A stretch of 64,000 nt of DNA from Dactylococcopsis salina PCC 8305 (GCF_000317615.1 NC_019780.1:186001-250000), one strand, 5' to 3'. Counted from the first letter of the stretch, positions 7,641-17,576 are shown. Notes: generated from the sequence alone by a model not told the origin. Made by a program: numbers and translations.

Positions 7641-10511
7641 ATGTTCCTAAAAAAACTTCTCGGCGATCCCAATGAACGGAAACTTAAAAAGCTACAACCG
7701 ACGGTTACAGAAGTCAATCTCTATGAGGAAGACATTAAAAGCCTCTCTGACGAAGATTTAAGAGGAAAAACCCAAGAATTTAGAGAAAAACTTGCCCAAG
7801 CTAAAAACGAAGACGAAGAAAATGACCTCATTGAGGAAATTTTACCAGAAGCCTTTGCGGTGGTGAGAGAAGCCGCACGCCGCGTTCTCGGTTTGCGCCA
7901 TTATGATGTACAGATTTTAGGGGGAGTTGTTCTCCACAGTGGGGAAATTGCAGAAATGAAAACAGGGGAAGGAAAAACCCTTGTTGCGACGCTTCCTTGC
8001 TATCTCAACGCCCTGACGGGAAAAGGAGTCCACGTTGTCACAGTGAACGATTATCTGGCGCGTAGAGACTCGGAATGGATGGGACAAGTCCACCGTTTTC
8101 TCGGTTTGAGTGTCGGTTTAATTCAACAGGGAATGTCCCCCAGAGAAAGACAGAGTAATTACAACTGCGACATTACTTATACCACGAACAGCGAACTCGG
8201 GTTTGATTATCTTCGGGATAACATGGCAACCTCGATCGAGGAAGTGGTACAACGTCCCTTTAATTATTGCATCATTGACGAAGTGGATTCGGTACTCATC
8301 GACGAAGCGAGAACTCCGTTAATTATTTCTGGTCAAGTGGAACGTCCCACCGAGAAATATATTCGCGCCTCTCAAATTGCTCGTGAGTTGAAACGCGATC
8401 GAGAGGGAGAAATCAAAACCGAAGAAGCCATGGCGTTAGAAGAAGCCGAAGCGGGAGAAGAAGCCCATTATGAGGTAGATGAGAAGGCGAAAACGGTTCT
8501 CCTCACCGATGAAGGGTTTGCCAAGGCGGAAGAATTGTTAGGCGTTAATGATCTCTATGATCCCGAAGATCCTTGGGCGCATTATGTGTTTAACGCCATT
8601 AAAGCGAAAGAATTATTTACCAAAGATGTTAACTACATCGTCCGCAATGGAGAAGTGGTCATTGTTGATGAATTTACAGGGCGTGTGATGCCGGGCCGCC
8701 GTTGGAGTGATGGTTTACACCAAGCAATTGAGGCAAAAGAAGGGGTAGAAATTCAGAAAGAAACCCAAACCCTCGCCAGCATTACCTATCAAAACTTCTT
8801 CCTACTGTATCCGAAACTGTCAGGGATGACGGGAACCGCCAAAACCGAAGAAGCAGAGTTCGAGAAAATTTATAATCTACAAGTCACAATTATCCCGACC
8901 AATTTACCTCTCGCCCGTCGTGACTTATCCGATGCGGTTTATAAGAACGAACGAGGAAAATGGAAGTCAGTCGCCGATGAATGTCAGGAAATGCACGAAA
9001 AAGGTCGTCCTGTTTTGGTGGGGACAACCAGCGTGGAAAAATCGGAACTGTTGTCAGGATTATTGGATGAACGAGGACTTCCCTACAATGTTCTGAATGC
9101 CCGTCCTGAAAATGTGGAACGGGAGTCGGAAATTATCGCCCAAGCGGGACGGAAAGGGGCGATTACCATTGCCACAAACATGGCAGGACGAGGAACAGAT
9201 ATTATTTTAGGGGGAAACCCTGACTATATGGCGCGGTTGAAACTGCGAGAGTATTTCATGCCGAAAATTGTTATCCCAGAAGAAGAGGATGAACTAGCGG
9301 TTAGTGTTCCCAATGGGAAAAAACGTAATCGTCCCCAAGGTTTCGGTAAGGATAATAATCAGAAGAAAAAGGTTAAAACTTGGCGTGCTTCTCCCCAGAT
9401 TTTCCCCACAGAACTCTCGAAAGAAACAGAAGAAGCGTTGAAAAAGGCGGTTGATTATGCGGTTCAACAGTATGGGCTGCAAAGTTTGCCCGAATTAGAA
9501 GCCGAAGAAAAAGTGGCGATCGCGGCGGAAAAAGCGCCAACGGATGATCCAGTGATTCAAAATCTACGGAAGGTTTATCGGGAGATTTACAAGGAATATG
9601 AGTCTTACACCAGCAGCGAACATGATGAGGTAGTAAACTTGGGCGGTTTGCACGTCATTGGAACCGAACGTCACGAATCCCGTCGCATTGATAACCAGTT
9701 ACGAGGACGTGCCGGACGACAAGGGGACCCCGGTTCCACTCGCTTTTTCCTCAGTTTGGAAGACAATTTACTGCGGATTTTTGGCGGCGATCGGGTTTCG
9801 GGGATGATGAATGCGTTTCGAGTCGAGGAAGATATGCCGATCGAATCGGGAATCCTCACCCGTTCCTTAGAAAATGCCCAGCGTAAGGTAGAAACCTTCT
9901 ATTACGACACCCGTAAACAAATTTTTGAATATGACGAGGTGATGAACAATCAACGTCGTGCCATTTACGCAGAACGGCGACGAGTTTTAGAAGGAAAAGA
10001 CCTCAAAGATCAGGTGTTAGAATACGCACGGCGGACAATGGATGATATTGTCAACGCTTACGTTAATCCCGATTTACCGCCAGAGGAATGGGATTTAGAA
10101 TCGATGGTGGCGAAAACGAAAGAGTTTGTTTATCTCTTGAATGATTTAGAACCGTCTCACCTAGAAGATATGACCTTCGGGGAAATGAAGACCTTTCTCC
10201 ATGAGGAAATTCATAAGGCGTATGATATCAAGGAAGCGGAAGTGGAAAAACTGCAACCTGGTTTAATGCGTCAAGCTGAACGATTCTTTATGTTGCAACA
10301 AATTGATACCTTGTGGCGAGAACATTTACAAGCCATGGATTCCTTACGAGAATCGGTTGGATTACGAGGTTATGGACAGCGTGATCCGTTAGTGGAATAT
10401 AAACAGGAAGGATACGAGATGTTTTTAGAGATGATGATCGATATTCGTCGCAATGTCGTTTATTCTCTCTTCCAATTCCAGCCCCAAGTACAACAACCAC
10501 AAACGGTTTAG
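7641..10511 (+). CDS. secA: Preprotein translocase ATPase SecA
   Basis: Motor ATPase that drives proteins through SecYEG at plasma and thylakoid membranes. 956 residues. Walker A GEGKT at 109-113, [15 protein letters not shown] near 212-226, GTTSVEKSE and [17 protein letters not shown] in the second helicase domain, [30 protein letters not shown], and the helical scaffold [20 protein letters not shown]. Between about 555 and 640 there is a lysine/glutamate-rich insertion typical of cyanobacterial and plastid SecA. The C-terminus ([11 protein letters not shown]) lacks the cysteine zinc motif, again usual for cyanobacteria. Start fits family alignment although the RBS is weak. Confidence 0.97.
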   Translation: MFLKKLLGDPNERKLKKLQPTVTEVNLYEEDIKSLSDEDLRGKTQEFREKLAQAKNEDEENDLIEEILPEAFAVVREAARRVLGLRHYDVQILGGVVLHSGEIAEMKTGEGKTLVATLPCYLNALTGKGVHVVTVNDYLARRDSEWMGQVHRFLGLSVGLIQQGMSPRERQSNYNCDITYTTNSELGFDYLRDNMATSIEEVVQRPFNYCIIDEVDSVLIDEARTPLIISGQVERPTEKYIRASQIARELKRDREGEIKTEEAMALEEAEAGEEAHYEVDEKAKTVLLTDEGFAKAEELLGVNDLYDPEDPWAHYVFNAIKAKELFTKDVNYIVRNGEVVIVDEFTGRVMPGRRWSDGLHQAIEAKEGVEIQKETQTLASITYQNFFLLYPKLSGMTGTAKTEEAEFEKIYNLQVTIIPTNLPLARRDLSDAVYKNERGKWKSVADECQEMHEKGRPVLVGTTSVEKSELLSGLLDERGLPYNVLNARPENVERESEIIAQAGRKGAITIATNMAGRGTDIILGGNPDYMARLKLREYFMPKIVIPEEEDELAVSVPNGKKRNRPQGFGKDNNQKKKVKTWRASPQIFPTELSKETEEALKKAVDYAVQQYGLQSLPELEAEEKVAIAAEKAPTDDPVIQNLRKVYREIYKEYESYTSSEHDEVVNLGGLHVIGTERHESRRIDNQLRGRAGRQGDPGSTRFFLSLEDNLLRIFGGDRVSGMMNAFRVEEDMPIESGILTRSLENAQRKVETFYYDTRKQIFEYDEVMNNQRRAIYAERRRVLEGKDLKDQVLEYARRTMDDIVNAYVNPDLPPEEWDLESMVAKTKEFVYLLNDLEPSHLEDMTFGEMKTFLHEEIHKAYDIKEAEVEKLQPGLMRQAERFFMLQQIDTLWREHLQAMDSLRESVGLRGYGQRDPLVEYKQEGYEMFLEMMIDIRRNVVYSLFQFQPQVQQPQTV

Positions 10512-10549
10512 GCTTTTATATCAGGTTCGGTCAATCCATGATTAAACGT

Positions 10550-10670
10550 AGGTTGGGTACAGACGTGCCATGGTGGGTAGAGACGTTCCATGGAACGTCT
10601 CTACGCGAAACCCAACAGACAAAGGACAACCATGTAGGTTGGGTGGAGGGAAACGAAACCCAACAGTTCA
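10550..10670. repeat. Dispersed GGTTGGGT...ACCCAAC repeats, one carrying a 28-bp palindrome
   Basis: Two copies of the inverted-arm element (GTAGGTTGGGT...GAAACCCAACA). The first encloses a perfect palindrome whose left half is GTAGAGACGTTCCA, occupying about 10576-10603. The 10512-10802 gap has no other clear content; a frame through it (10538-10786) is built from repeat sequence plus a short hydrophobic tail and is not credible as a gene. Confidence 0.8.
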
Positions 10671-10802
10671 GTCAATCCATAGCAAAAAGCATAATTGCAA
10701 TTTCTTGTTTCATTTCACTATCACTCAGTCCAGTTTTCGCGCTTGATTTTATCAGGAACGATAACGCTTATTATTCTTCTCCATAGTCTTTATCTTTCAA
10801 TT

Positions 10803-10994
10803 TTAGTTCCTCACTCCTCCTTTCTCTTTAAGCATTTCTAGCTTGATTTTATCAATTAATTCTCTAACTTTTTCTGGAGTATCATACCCCTTTTCTTTCA
10901 TTATTTGATGCCGACGATCAAATTCATCAGGTTCATCAGAAGAAACAATAATTACATCCACTTCACTATTCTTTATTTCTTCAGAAAGGGACAC
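10803..10994 (-). CDS. Small hypothetical protein, possibly truncated
   Basis: A 63-residue, strongly charged peptide beginning at a GTG (10992-10994). It starts MSLSEEIKNSEVDVIIVSSD, continues with DEFDRRHQIMKEKGYDTPEKV and ends in a lysine-rich helix. I do not recognise it. It looks like a small soluble helical protein, perhaps a fragment or an antitoxin-like peptide, and is bordered on both sides by dispersed repeats. Codon usage is plausible for the organism. Coding status uncertain. Confidence 0.4.
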   Translation of the reverse strand: MSLSEEIKNSEVDVIIVSSDEPDEFDRRHQIMKEKGYDTPEKVRELIDKIKLEMLKEKGGVRN

Positions 10995-11027
10995 AAATCA
11001 GATCAGGTTCGGGTATTTGCTTATAAT

Positions 11028-11230
11028 TGTTGTTGGGTTTCGCGTGGAGACGTTCCATACTTCGACAAGAGTTCGGCGAGGCTCACTCGAGCCGCTCAGT
11101 AACAGGAACGTCTCTACCCAACCTACTTTTTATCTACTGATTGGTGTTGGGTTTCGTTTCCCTCCACCCAACCTACTTTTTATCTACTGATTGGTGTTGG
11201 GTTTCGTTTCCCTCCACCCAACCTACTTTT
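11028..11230. repeat. Three TTGGGTTTCG...ACCCAACCTAC repeats, the first with an insertion in its palindrome
   Basis: The first copy (about 11031-11126) holds the GAGACGTTCC/GGAACGTCTC arms split by about 45 bp including ACTTCGACAAG and CTCAGTAACA. Two further copies follow with an exact 50-bp period (ACCTACTTTT at 11121, 11171 and 11221). The array lies between the small gene at 10803-10994 and the end of the GGDEF/EAL gene. Confidence 0.8.
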
Positions 11231-11240
11231 TATCTTTATT

Positions 11241-12932
11241 TTAACTTGGTAAACGACGCTTTTCTCGGAGTAAATCCTCCATTTCTCGCGCTGAAAGGGG
11301 AGGGCTGAAAAGATATCCTTGTATTTCTTCGCAGTTTTGTTCTCGGAGAAAATTTAATTCGCATTGACGTTCTACTCCTTCAGCAACAACGCTTAACTGG
11401 AGATTGTGGGCGAGTTGAATCAGGGAACTGACTATGGCGCGGTTAGTGGTGTCTCTTCCTGAATTGCGAACAAAAGTTCGATCGAGTTTGAGAATTTGAA
11501 AAGAAAATTGTTGGAGATAATTTAAGGAGGAATATCCTGTTCCAAAATCATCGATCGCCACGTCAATTCCCAACGTTTGTAATTGTTGAAGTTTTTCTCT
11601 TGCTTGCAAAAAATCTTTAACTAATGTGCTTTCAGTTAACTCTAACTCTAAACAACTAAAAGGAAATTGGGTACGCTGACAAATTGCTTCAATGCGTTCG
11701 CAAAAATCAGAAAGTTGAAACCCTTGTGCGGAAAAATTAATTGCCATTTTTAAGGGTCTTTTTAGCCAATTCTGCCAAGTTTTTCCTTGCTGACAAGCCA
11801 TCTCAGAAACCCAATCACTAATCGGAATAATTAACCCAGTTTCTTCGGCAATTGGAATAAATTGCTTAGGGGAAATTGTTCCGAGTTGGGGATGAAACCA
11901 ACGCAAAAGCGCCTCCATTCCTACGATTTCCCCAGAAACTAAACTAACTCTTGGTTGGTAATATAAAACCAGTTCTTGTTTTTCGAGAGCATAACGTAAA
12001 TCAGTTTCTAGGGTAATGGTGTAATCACTATGGCATTTATTTAAGCTCGGTTGATAAATGTGATAACAGTTTCCTCCTTTTTTTTCCGCAGACTTTTTCC
12101 CTTTATGGGATTGTTTTAAGAGGAGATCAATTTCTCGACTATGTTCAGGATAAAAACTAATTCCAATGCTTAGAGTCGTCGAAAATTCCTGTTCTTCCAC
12201 TGAAAAAGACGGCTGAAAAACGCTTAAAACTTTTTCAGTAACGGTGATTGTTTCCTCAGTATTCGAGGCTTCAGTGAGAATAATTAAAAACTCGTTGGTA
12301 CTTAAGTAAGCTAGTGTATCTTGACTTGAAATGACGCTTTTAAAGCGAGTAACCGCTTGTTTTAATAAACTTTCTCCCACCTCATAACCAAAATAATCTT
12401 TTAACTCCTGAAATCGATCGAGACTCACACATAAAATCGCTAAAAAATCAGCATTTTGCAAATTCTCAAACTGTTGTCGAATTAGTAAGCGGTTCGGTAA
12501 ACCTGTTAATTGATCATAATTAATTGCTTCAAAATTCTGAGTTTGATACTTTTGTTCAAAAGCTGCCTTTTTTTGGAATTGACTTTTAATCGCTGCTAAT
12601 AAATCCTCACGACGAAAAGGTTTAGTTAGATAATCATCAGCACCTAACGTCATGGCTTTCCGAAAATTTAATAATTCTGATTCCGTGCTGAGAAAAATAA
12701 AAGGAATGGTTTGTGTCGCTAAACTTTCACGAATCCTTGAAAGCACCTGATAACCATCCAAGTCAGACTTTAATAAATCACAGAGAATCAAATCGGGTTC
12801 ACTATTTTGAGCGGTTTTAATCCCTGTCGCGCCATCGATCGCCCATAAAATCTGAAAACCTTCCCCCCTCAACAATTCCTGTAAACTTTCTCGAACGGAA
12901 AAATCATCATCCATAATTAATATTTTCTTCAT
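11241..12932 (-). CDS. Response regulator with degenerate GGDEF and intact EAL domain
   Basis: A 563-residue cytosolic signalling protein, probable cyclic-di-GMP phosphodiesterase. Receiver at 1-120 with acidic pocket DDD (8-10), phosphoacceptor Asp52 (LILCDLL) and TKPF. GGDEF domain at about 135-290 starts YDQLTGLPNR, but the active-site motif reads STNEF near residue 214 instead of GG(D/E)EF, so cyclase activity is unlikely. EAL domain from about 310 has MEALLRW, INFSAQGF, LELELTES, AIDDFGTGYSSL, LKLDRTF, VVAEGVE and QGYLFSPP, i.e. the metal and catalytic residues appear complete. The cognate kinase is not adjacent. It ends just beside a repeat array. Confidence 0.93.
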   Translation of the reverse strand: MKKILIMDDDFSVRESLQELLRGEGFQILWAIDGATGIKTAQNSEPDLILCDLLKSDLDGYQVLSRIRESLATQTIPFIFLSTESELLNFRKAMTLGADDYLTKPFRREDLLAAIKSQFQKKAAFEQKYQTQNFEAINYDQLTGLPNRLLIRQQFENLQNADFLAILCVSLDRFQELKDYFGYEVGESLLKQAVTRFKSVISSQDTLAYLSTNEFLIILTEASNTEETITVTEKVLSVFQPSFSVEEQEFSTTLSIGISFYPEHSREIDLLLKQSHKGKKSAEKKGGNCYHIYQPSLNKCHSDYTITLETDLRYALEKQELVLYYQPRVSLVSGEIVGMEALLRWFHPQLGTISPKQFIPIAEETGLIIPISDWVSEMACQQGKTWQNWLKRPLKMAINFSAQGFQLSDFCERIEAICQRTQFPFSCLELELTESTLVKDFLQAREKLQQLQTLGIDVAIDDFGTGYSSLNYLQQFSFQILKLDRTFVRNSGRDTTNRAIVSSLIQLAHNLQLSVVAEGVERQCELNFLREQNCEEIQGYLFSPPLSAREMEDLLREKRRLPS

Positions 12933-12976
12933 GGTTATTCTTCCTTTTCAACATCAATAAGCGAGATTAAATCTGA

Positions 12977-13912
12977 TTAATTAGCTTCTTCAGAATCATC
13001 AGAAAAGCTAATTTTAGGCGATTGATAGTCTGGCGGTTCAATATGAATTAAAACCCTAACTGGGCTGAAGTATTCCTCTAATTTTTGTTCCACTGCTTCT
13101 GTTATATCATGGGCAATTTCTACATCATCAGTTGCAACTATCATGTGTAATTCAATAAAAACTTGTTGTCCCACAACTCCCCGTGAGGCTATATCATGGC
13201 AATTAATGACACCAGGAATCTGTAATGCAATGCGATTAATTACTTCTGGGGGGATCGCAATTTCATCTACTAACCAAGGTAAATTTTCTCGCACCACTTC
13301 CCAACCACTTTTTAAGACTAAAATCGCTACAGGAAGAGCTAAAATAACATCGAGCCATTGTAGTTGGGGAATCTCCCAAGATTCGCCAAGCCACATTCCT
13401 AATAATCCTATAATCACGACGAGAGTAATCCAAATGTCTCCCATCGTGTGGTAAGAGTCAGCGATTAAAATTGAACTATTTAGTTTTCTGCCAATGTGAC
13501 GTTCATAAAAAGCAACAAAAATGTTGATTCCTAAAACTAAAATTAATATCCATAATTCCCAGTGAGTTAAGTTAATGGCGTTTGTTCCTTGAAATAAACG
13601 CTCGATCGTGCGTTGGATAATTTCTAAGCAGGTAATTCCTAAAAAAACGGCAATTCCTAACGCCCCTAATGCTTCAAATTTTTGATGTCCGTAAGGGTGT
13701 TCTCGATCGGGTTGCGGAGACGCAAACTGATTACTCACTAAACCTAAAACATTATTAGCACTATCGGTAAAACTATGGAGTGCATCAGCTTGGATACTTA
13801 ACGAACCCGTTAAAAAGCCCACAATGAACTTTAATCCCATCACTAGCAGATTTAAAATCAGGGTGAGCAAAAGAACACGGCGGACTTGAGGACGGTTATC
13901 AGTGGCATTCAT
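12977..13912 (-). CDS. Cation diffusion facilitator (CDF) metal transporter
   Basis: A 311-residue proton-coupled divalent metal exporter (Zn, Co, Fe or Mn not distinguishable). Six predicted membrane helices occupy residues 10-215. Metal site residues lie in the second helix (IQADALHSFTDSANN) and fifth helix (ADSYHTMGDIW), the D-x3-D/H-x3-D pairs of this family. DREHPYGHQKFE is the conserved cytosolic loop. The C-terminal ferredoxin-like domain (about 220-300, ALQIPGVINCHDIASRGV, VFIELHMIV) ends with the usual IHIEP strand and a short acidic tail. Full length. Confidence 0.92.
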   Translation of the reverse strand: MNATDNRPQVRRVLLLTLILNLLVMGLKFIVGFLTGSLSIQADALHSFTDSANNVLGLVSNQFASPQPDREHPYGHQKFEALGALGIAVFLGITCLEIIQRTIERLFQGTNAINLTHWELWILILVLGINIFVAFYERHIGRKLNSSILIADSYHTMGDIWITLVVIIGLLGMWLGESWEIPQLQWLDVILALPVAILVLKSGWEVVRENLPWLVDEIAIPPEVINRIALQIPGVINCHDIASRGVVGQQVFIELHMIVATDDVEIAHDITEAVEQKLEEYFSPVRVLIHIEPPDYQSPKISFSDDSEEAN

Positions 13913-13995
13913 GGATTTCTTCTGTTTTCAAAGCAGGGCAATTTCGGTAGGATATAACGTTGGAGTTCAATCCTTGGTTAAAGTTTATCTAAATC

Positions 13996-14232
13996 ATGCA
14001 AATTGCCCATTGGTCTGAAGATTACGAAACTGGCTTTCCTGTCATTGATCAACAACATCAACAGATGTTTGCTTTAGTCAACCAGTTACAAGAAGCGATG
14101 CTCAAATCGGCAGACCCGACATTGCTTAAACAACTACTCAACGCTTTACTTAAAGATACCATTGCTCACTTCACTTTAGAAGAAGACCTCATGTTGGAAC
14201 ATGGTTATCCTTCTTTCCAGCCTGTTTATTAA
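13996..14232 (+). pseudogene. Truncated bacteriohemerythrin
   Basis: The 78-residue product begins like a bacteriohemerythrin (MQIAHWSEDYETGFPVIDQQ) and includes three of the usual di-iron ligands: His21 in IDQQH, and His58 and Glu62 in AHFTLEEDLM. It stops right after HGYPSFQPVY, before the H-x3-H and the final His/Asp that complete the site in ~130-residue relatives. The downstream HAD gene starts only 10 nt later, so a deletion seems to have removed the 3' part. Either a pseudogene or a short non-canonical product; oxygen binding is unlikely. Confidence 0.75.
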
Positions 14233-14242
14233 ACCCAAAAAG

Positions 14243-15001
14243 ATGAGTGCTTTTATTTTTGATGTGGATGGAACGTTAGCGGAAACTGAACGTTATGGTC
14301 ATCGAGTCGCTTTTAACCGTGCTTTTGCTGATGCGGGTTTAAACTGGTATTGGTCAGAATCTTTGTATGGAAAACTGTTATCTATTAGTGGCGGAAAAGA
14401 GCGACTTCATCATTTCTTGACTCATTATGTTTCTAACTCGGAATCGATCGCCAATCAGGAACAGTTAGTGAAACAATTACACGCCGCTAAAAGACACCAT
14501 TACCATTACATTTTACACAATGGGGAAATCGGTTTACGTCCGGGGGTGAAACGATTTTTAAAGGAAGCGTATCAAACTGGAATGCGTCTGGCGATCGCAA
14601 CCACCAGTTCTTTAGAAAGTGTTAACTTACTCTTAGCAACTAATCTCGGTGAAGCGTATCAAAGTTATTTTGAAATCATCGCTGCTGGTGATATTGTTCC
14701 TCAGAAAAAACCCGCTCCTGATATTTATCAATATGTTTTGGATAAAATGGCGTTATCTCCTCAAGCTGCTTTAGCTTTTGAAGACTCTCAACAAGGCTTA
14801 AAAGCAGCGACTATGGCTAAAATTAAAACCGTGATTACCGTTAATCATTATACTCTTGATCAGGACTTTTCTGATGCTGTCTTAGTTTTAGATCATTTAG
14901 GAGAACCCGACGATCGAGCTTTCACCATCTATAACGCTGCTTTTTCGGTTCATCAAAGCTACTTTGATTTAAATTTAGCAAAGCAATTATTGCAACATTA
15001 A
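14243..15001 (+). CDS. HAD-superfamily hydrolase, CbbY/beta-phosphoglucomutase-like
   Basis: A 252-residue phosphatase. I take the ATG at 14243 (MSAFIFDVDGTLAETERYGH), since the HAD motif I DVDGT must be near the N-terminus; an upstream frame start at 14201 overlaps the hemerythrin remnant. Motif II is ATTSS (about 118-122), motif III the lysine in PQKKPAPDIY, motif IV AFEDSQQGLKAA. The four-helix cap at 15-85 puts it in the CbbY-like subgroup found in phototrophs, where related enzymes remove xylulose-1,5-bisphosphate, a Rubisco inhibitor. Substrate here is inference. Confidence 0.88.
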   Translation: MSAFIFDVDGTLAETERYGHRVAFNRAFADAGLNWYWSESLYGKLLSISGGKERLHHFLTHYVSNSESIANQEQLVKQLHAAKRHHYHYILHNGEIGLRPGVKRFLKEAYQTGMRLAIATTSSLESVNLLLATNLGEAYQSYFEIIAAGDIVPQKKPAPDIYQYVLDKMALSPQAALAFEDSQQGLKAATMAKIKTVITVNHYTLDQDFSDAVLVLDHLGEPDDRAFTIYNAAFSVHQSYFDLNLAKQLLQH

Positions 15002-15091
15002 AAAAACAATTTCAGTAGATGGACAAGTCTAGTAAAGAGCGCGATCGCCTCTTGCCTCTTCTGAATTGTAAAACAGATAACATAATTAACG

Positions 15092-15940
15092 ATGAAAATT
15101 GAAACAAAAACGATCGAAAGTAAAGGACAACAATGGTTTTACCGCTATGGTCAACTGCGAAACGAGAATCAAGAAACACCAGTAGTATTATTACATGGAT
15201 TGCTTGCTCATAGTTACTGTTGGCGTGGACTCCTAGAAGATATTACGGATGCGGGATTTACGGTTTATGCGCCAGACTGGTTGGGAGAAGGCTATTCGGG
15301 GAAACCGTCACCGCGAGAGTTTTCTTATCAGCCAGATGCTTTTATTAGTGCTTTAGAAACGCTGTTTCAAGATTTAAATCTTTCTCGTTTTCACTTAGTG
15401 GTTCAAGGGTTTATTGGTTCTATTGGATTACAATATGCGTTTCGTCACCCTGAACAAATTGAACGCTTAGTAATTCTTAATACTCCGTTGTCTTCTGCGG
15501 CGCGTTTACCCTGGCTGATGCGTCAATGGAGTTTTCCCTTGATGGGAGAAATGTTGACCCAAGACCCCTTACTGGTCGATCGAACCCTCGAAAAAGGAAG
15601 TGGATATGTAATCTCTGAAGAAAACTTAGGGGTTTATCGACAGCCATTTCTAAAAAATTCTCAAGCTGGACGCTCTCTTGTTGCGACCATCAAAAACTTG
15701 AATCTCCCGAAAGCGATGCAAGAAATTGAAGCAGGTTGGAAAAATTGGGAGCAACCGACACAAATCTTATGGGGAATGGATGATCCTTGGTTATCCGCAA
15801 CTGTTCCCGAAGCAATTGCGAAAGAGAAGAAAAACATCCGTTTCGTCAAGCTAGAAGAGGCGAAACATTACCCTCAAGAACATTGGTCTGAGGAAATCAG
15901 TCCGATTATGCTGACGTTCCTTCGCCAACAAATTGTTTAG
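15092..15940 (+). CDS. Alpha/beta-hydrolase fold protein without canonical nucleophile
   Basis: A 282-residue protein of the haloalkane dehalogenase/epoxide hydrolase-like group. Oxyanion-hole segment LLHGLLAHSYCWR (33-45), strand APDWLGEGYSGKP (60-72), acid strand ILWGMDDPWL and a C-terminal EEAKHYPQEHW with the expected His. The nucleophile elbow reads VVQGFIGSIG, placing Phe107 where Ser/Asp normally sits; Ser110 is three positions off. I recall similar QGF(L/I)GS motifs in other cyanobacterial homologues, so this may be a conserved non-hydrolytic or altered-chemistry family. Substrate unknown; neighbours give no hint. Confidence 0.8.
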   Translation: MKIETKTIESKGQQWFYRYGQLRNENQETPVVLLHGLLAHSYCWRGLLEDITDAGFTVYAPDWLGEGYSGKPSPREFSYQPDAFISALETLFQDLNLSRFHLVVQGFIGSIGLQYAFRHPEQIERLVILNTPLSSAARLPWLMRQWSFPLMGEMLTQDPLLVDRTLEKGSGYVISEENLGVYRQPFLKNSQAGRSLVATIKNLNLPKAMQEIEAGWKNWEQPTQILWGMDDPWLSATVPEAIAKEKKNIRFVKLEEAKHYPQEHWSEEISPIMLTFLRQQIV

Positions 15941-16012
15941 AAAGATCAAGAATCAACCCACAACTTGGTATCCTGATGTTGAAACGAAATCATTGATTGC
16001 AAATTAACCGAT

Positions 16013-16477
16013 ATGTTTAACAAACGCTCTATTTTATCTTTGCTACTGGCTTTAGTGGCGACTGTGTTGGTGAGTTGTGGCGGTGGTGATAGTAACACTC
16101 CTCCCCCAACCTATAGCAGTGAGCAAATTCAACAGATTGAACGCGCCGCTACTCCCGTTATTGAGGCACGAAAACGACTCACAAAATTAGAATCTTACAT
16201 TAAGCAAAAACAATGGTCAGATGCGTTTAGTTTGATTCATGGTCCATTGGGAGGGTTACGTCAGGAAATGGGTTATGTCACTCGTAACTTACTTCCCAGA
16301 GACCAAAAACCAGCGCGGAAGTATGCCAGAGAGTTATTTCAGGATATCGAAAGAGTGGATGCTTCCATTGAAGCAGAAGCCGCTTCCCGTGCATTGGAAA
16401 ACTACGATCGCGCCCTCAAAGATTTTGATCAGTATTTAAACTTATTACCAGAATCACAAGCAACAGAAACGACATGA
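16013..16477 (+). CDS. psbQ: Photosystem II lipoprotein PsbQ (CyanoQ)
   Basis: Lumenal lipoprotein that stabilises photosystem II near CP47/PsbO. 154 residues: signal peptide MFNKRSILSLLLALVATVLV with lipobox LVSC, lipidated Cys at residue 22, Gly/Ser/Pro linker, then the four-helix bundle (IEARKRLTKLESYIKQKQW, GPLGGLRQEMGYVTRNLLP, ARELFQDIERVDASI, YDRALKDFDQYLNLLPE). The stop overlaps the start of the flavin oxidase gene by 4 nt, indicating translational coupling. Unlike psbU it is not followed by a terminator. Confidence 0.93.
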   Translation: MFNKRSILSLLLALVATVLVSCGGGDSNTPPPTYSSEQIQQIERAATPVIEARKRLTKLESYIKQKQWSDAFSLIHGPLGGLRQEMGYVTRNLLPRDQKPARKYARELFQDIERVDASIEAEAASRALENYDRALKDFDQYLNLLPESQATETT

Positions 16478-17553
16478 AGCGGGTTTTAATCATCGGCGGT
16501 GGGATTGTTGGCGCAACCATCGCCTACGAGTTGAGTCTCGATCGTCGCTTTGAAATCACTCTGCTCGATCGATCGACCCCTAATGAAGCCTCGACAGGGG
16601 CTGCTTTAGGGATTTTAATGGGAATTATCAGCCAGAAGACTAAAGGACGTGCTTGGCGGTTACGAGAAGCGAGTCTGAGGCGCTATCCTCACCTCATCGC
16701 CGCCATCAGCGAACAAACGGGGGAAACAATTCCGCAAGTACAAGGGTTAATCAATCTTTGTTTTTCCGAAGCCGAAATGGAAACCTGGCAGCAACTGGCG
16801 ACAGTGCGTCATTCCCAAGGATGGGAATTAGAACTTTGGGACACCGCGCAACTAAAAACGGCTCTTCCCGCGCTTAATATCAGTGATCTGGTGGGGGCTG
16901 TCTATTCTCCCCAAGATTTTCAAGTCAACCCCCAAGCCTTAACCCAAACCTTAATTAAAGCCTCGGAACAGAACGGTGTTAACATCCAAAGGGGAGTAGA
17001 AGCCACAGAGGTTTCTGTCACCAGTAATGAGAACTATCAACAGTGTCACACTGTCCACAGTAATGAGGGAGACTGGGAAACAGATTATTTAATTGTCGCT
17101 GCTGGTTTGGGGTCATTTCCGCTCACTCGTCAACTGCAACAGCCATTAACCTTGCGTCCTGTTTTGGGGCAAGCCATGCGGGTGCGTCTAAACACAAATT
17201 TAAGCGAAACTCAGTTACAACGAGTGATTACAGGCGATGATGTCCATGTAATCCCGTTAGGAAATCAGGAGTATTGGGTTGGCGCAACTGTAGAATTTCC
17301 AGATCAACCTGTAGAGACTCCTCTCGATACAGTGTGGGAAAAGGCGCGGCGTTTTTATCCTCCCTTAGCTGATGCCGAAATTTTGGAAACTTGGTCGGGA
17401 AAACGTCCTCGTCCAGAAGGACAAGGCGCTCCTGTGATTGAATATTTGAAAGGATACGATAATGTTATCCTTGCCACTGGACATTATCGTAATGGGGTTT
17501 TACTTGCGCCAGCAACAGCAGCCCAGGTTAAACAGTTAATTAGTGCTTGCTGA
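16474..17553 (+). CDS. FAD-dependent oxidoreductase, glycine oxidase/DAO family
   Basis: A 359-residue flavoprotein of the DAO superfamily. The N-terminal dinucleotide-binding fold is complete ([16 protein letters not shown], acidic LLDRS). [14 protein letters not shown] corresponds to the flavin pyrophosphate loop, and [10 protein letters not shown] plus the C-terminal [19 protein letters not shown] and [16 protein letters not shown] match glycine oxidase (ThiO)-type enzymes, including the final His/Arg-containing GHYRNG. In thiamine synthesis ThiO makes dehydroglycine; cyanobacteria often use this route, but no other thiamine gene is nearby. Coupled by ATGA overlap to psbQ, an arrangement with no obvious functional reason. 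Confidence 0.85.
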
Positions 17554-17576
17554 AAAAGTCCATTGGTTGGTTTAGT

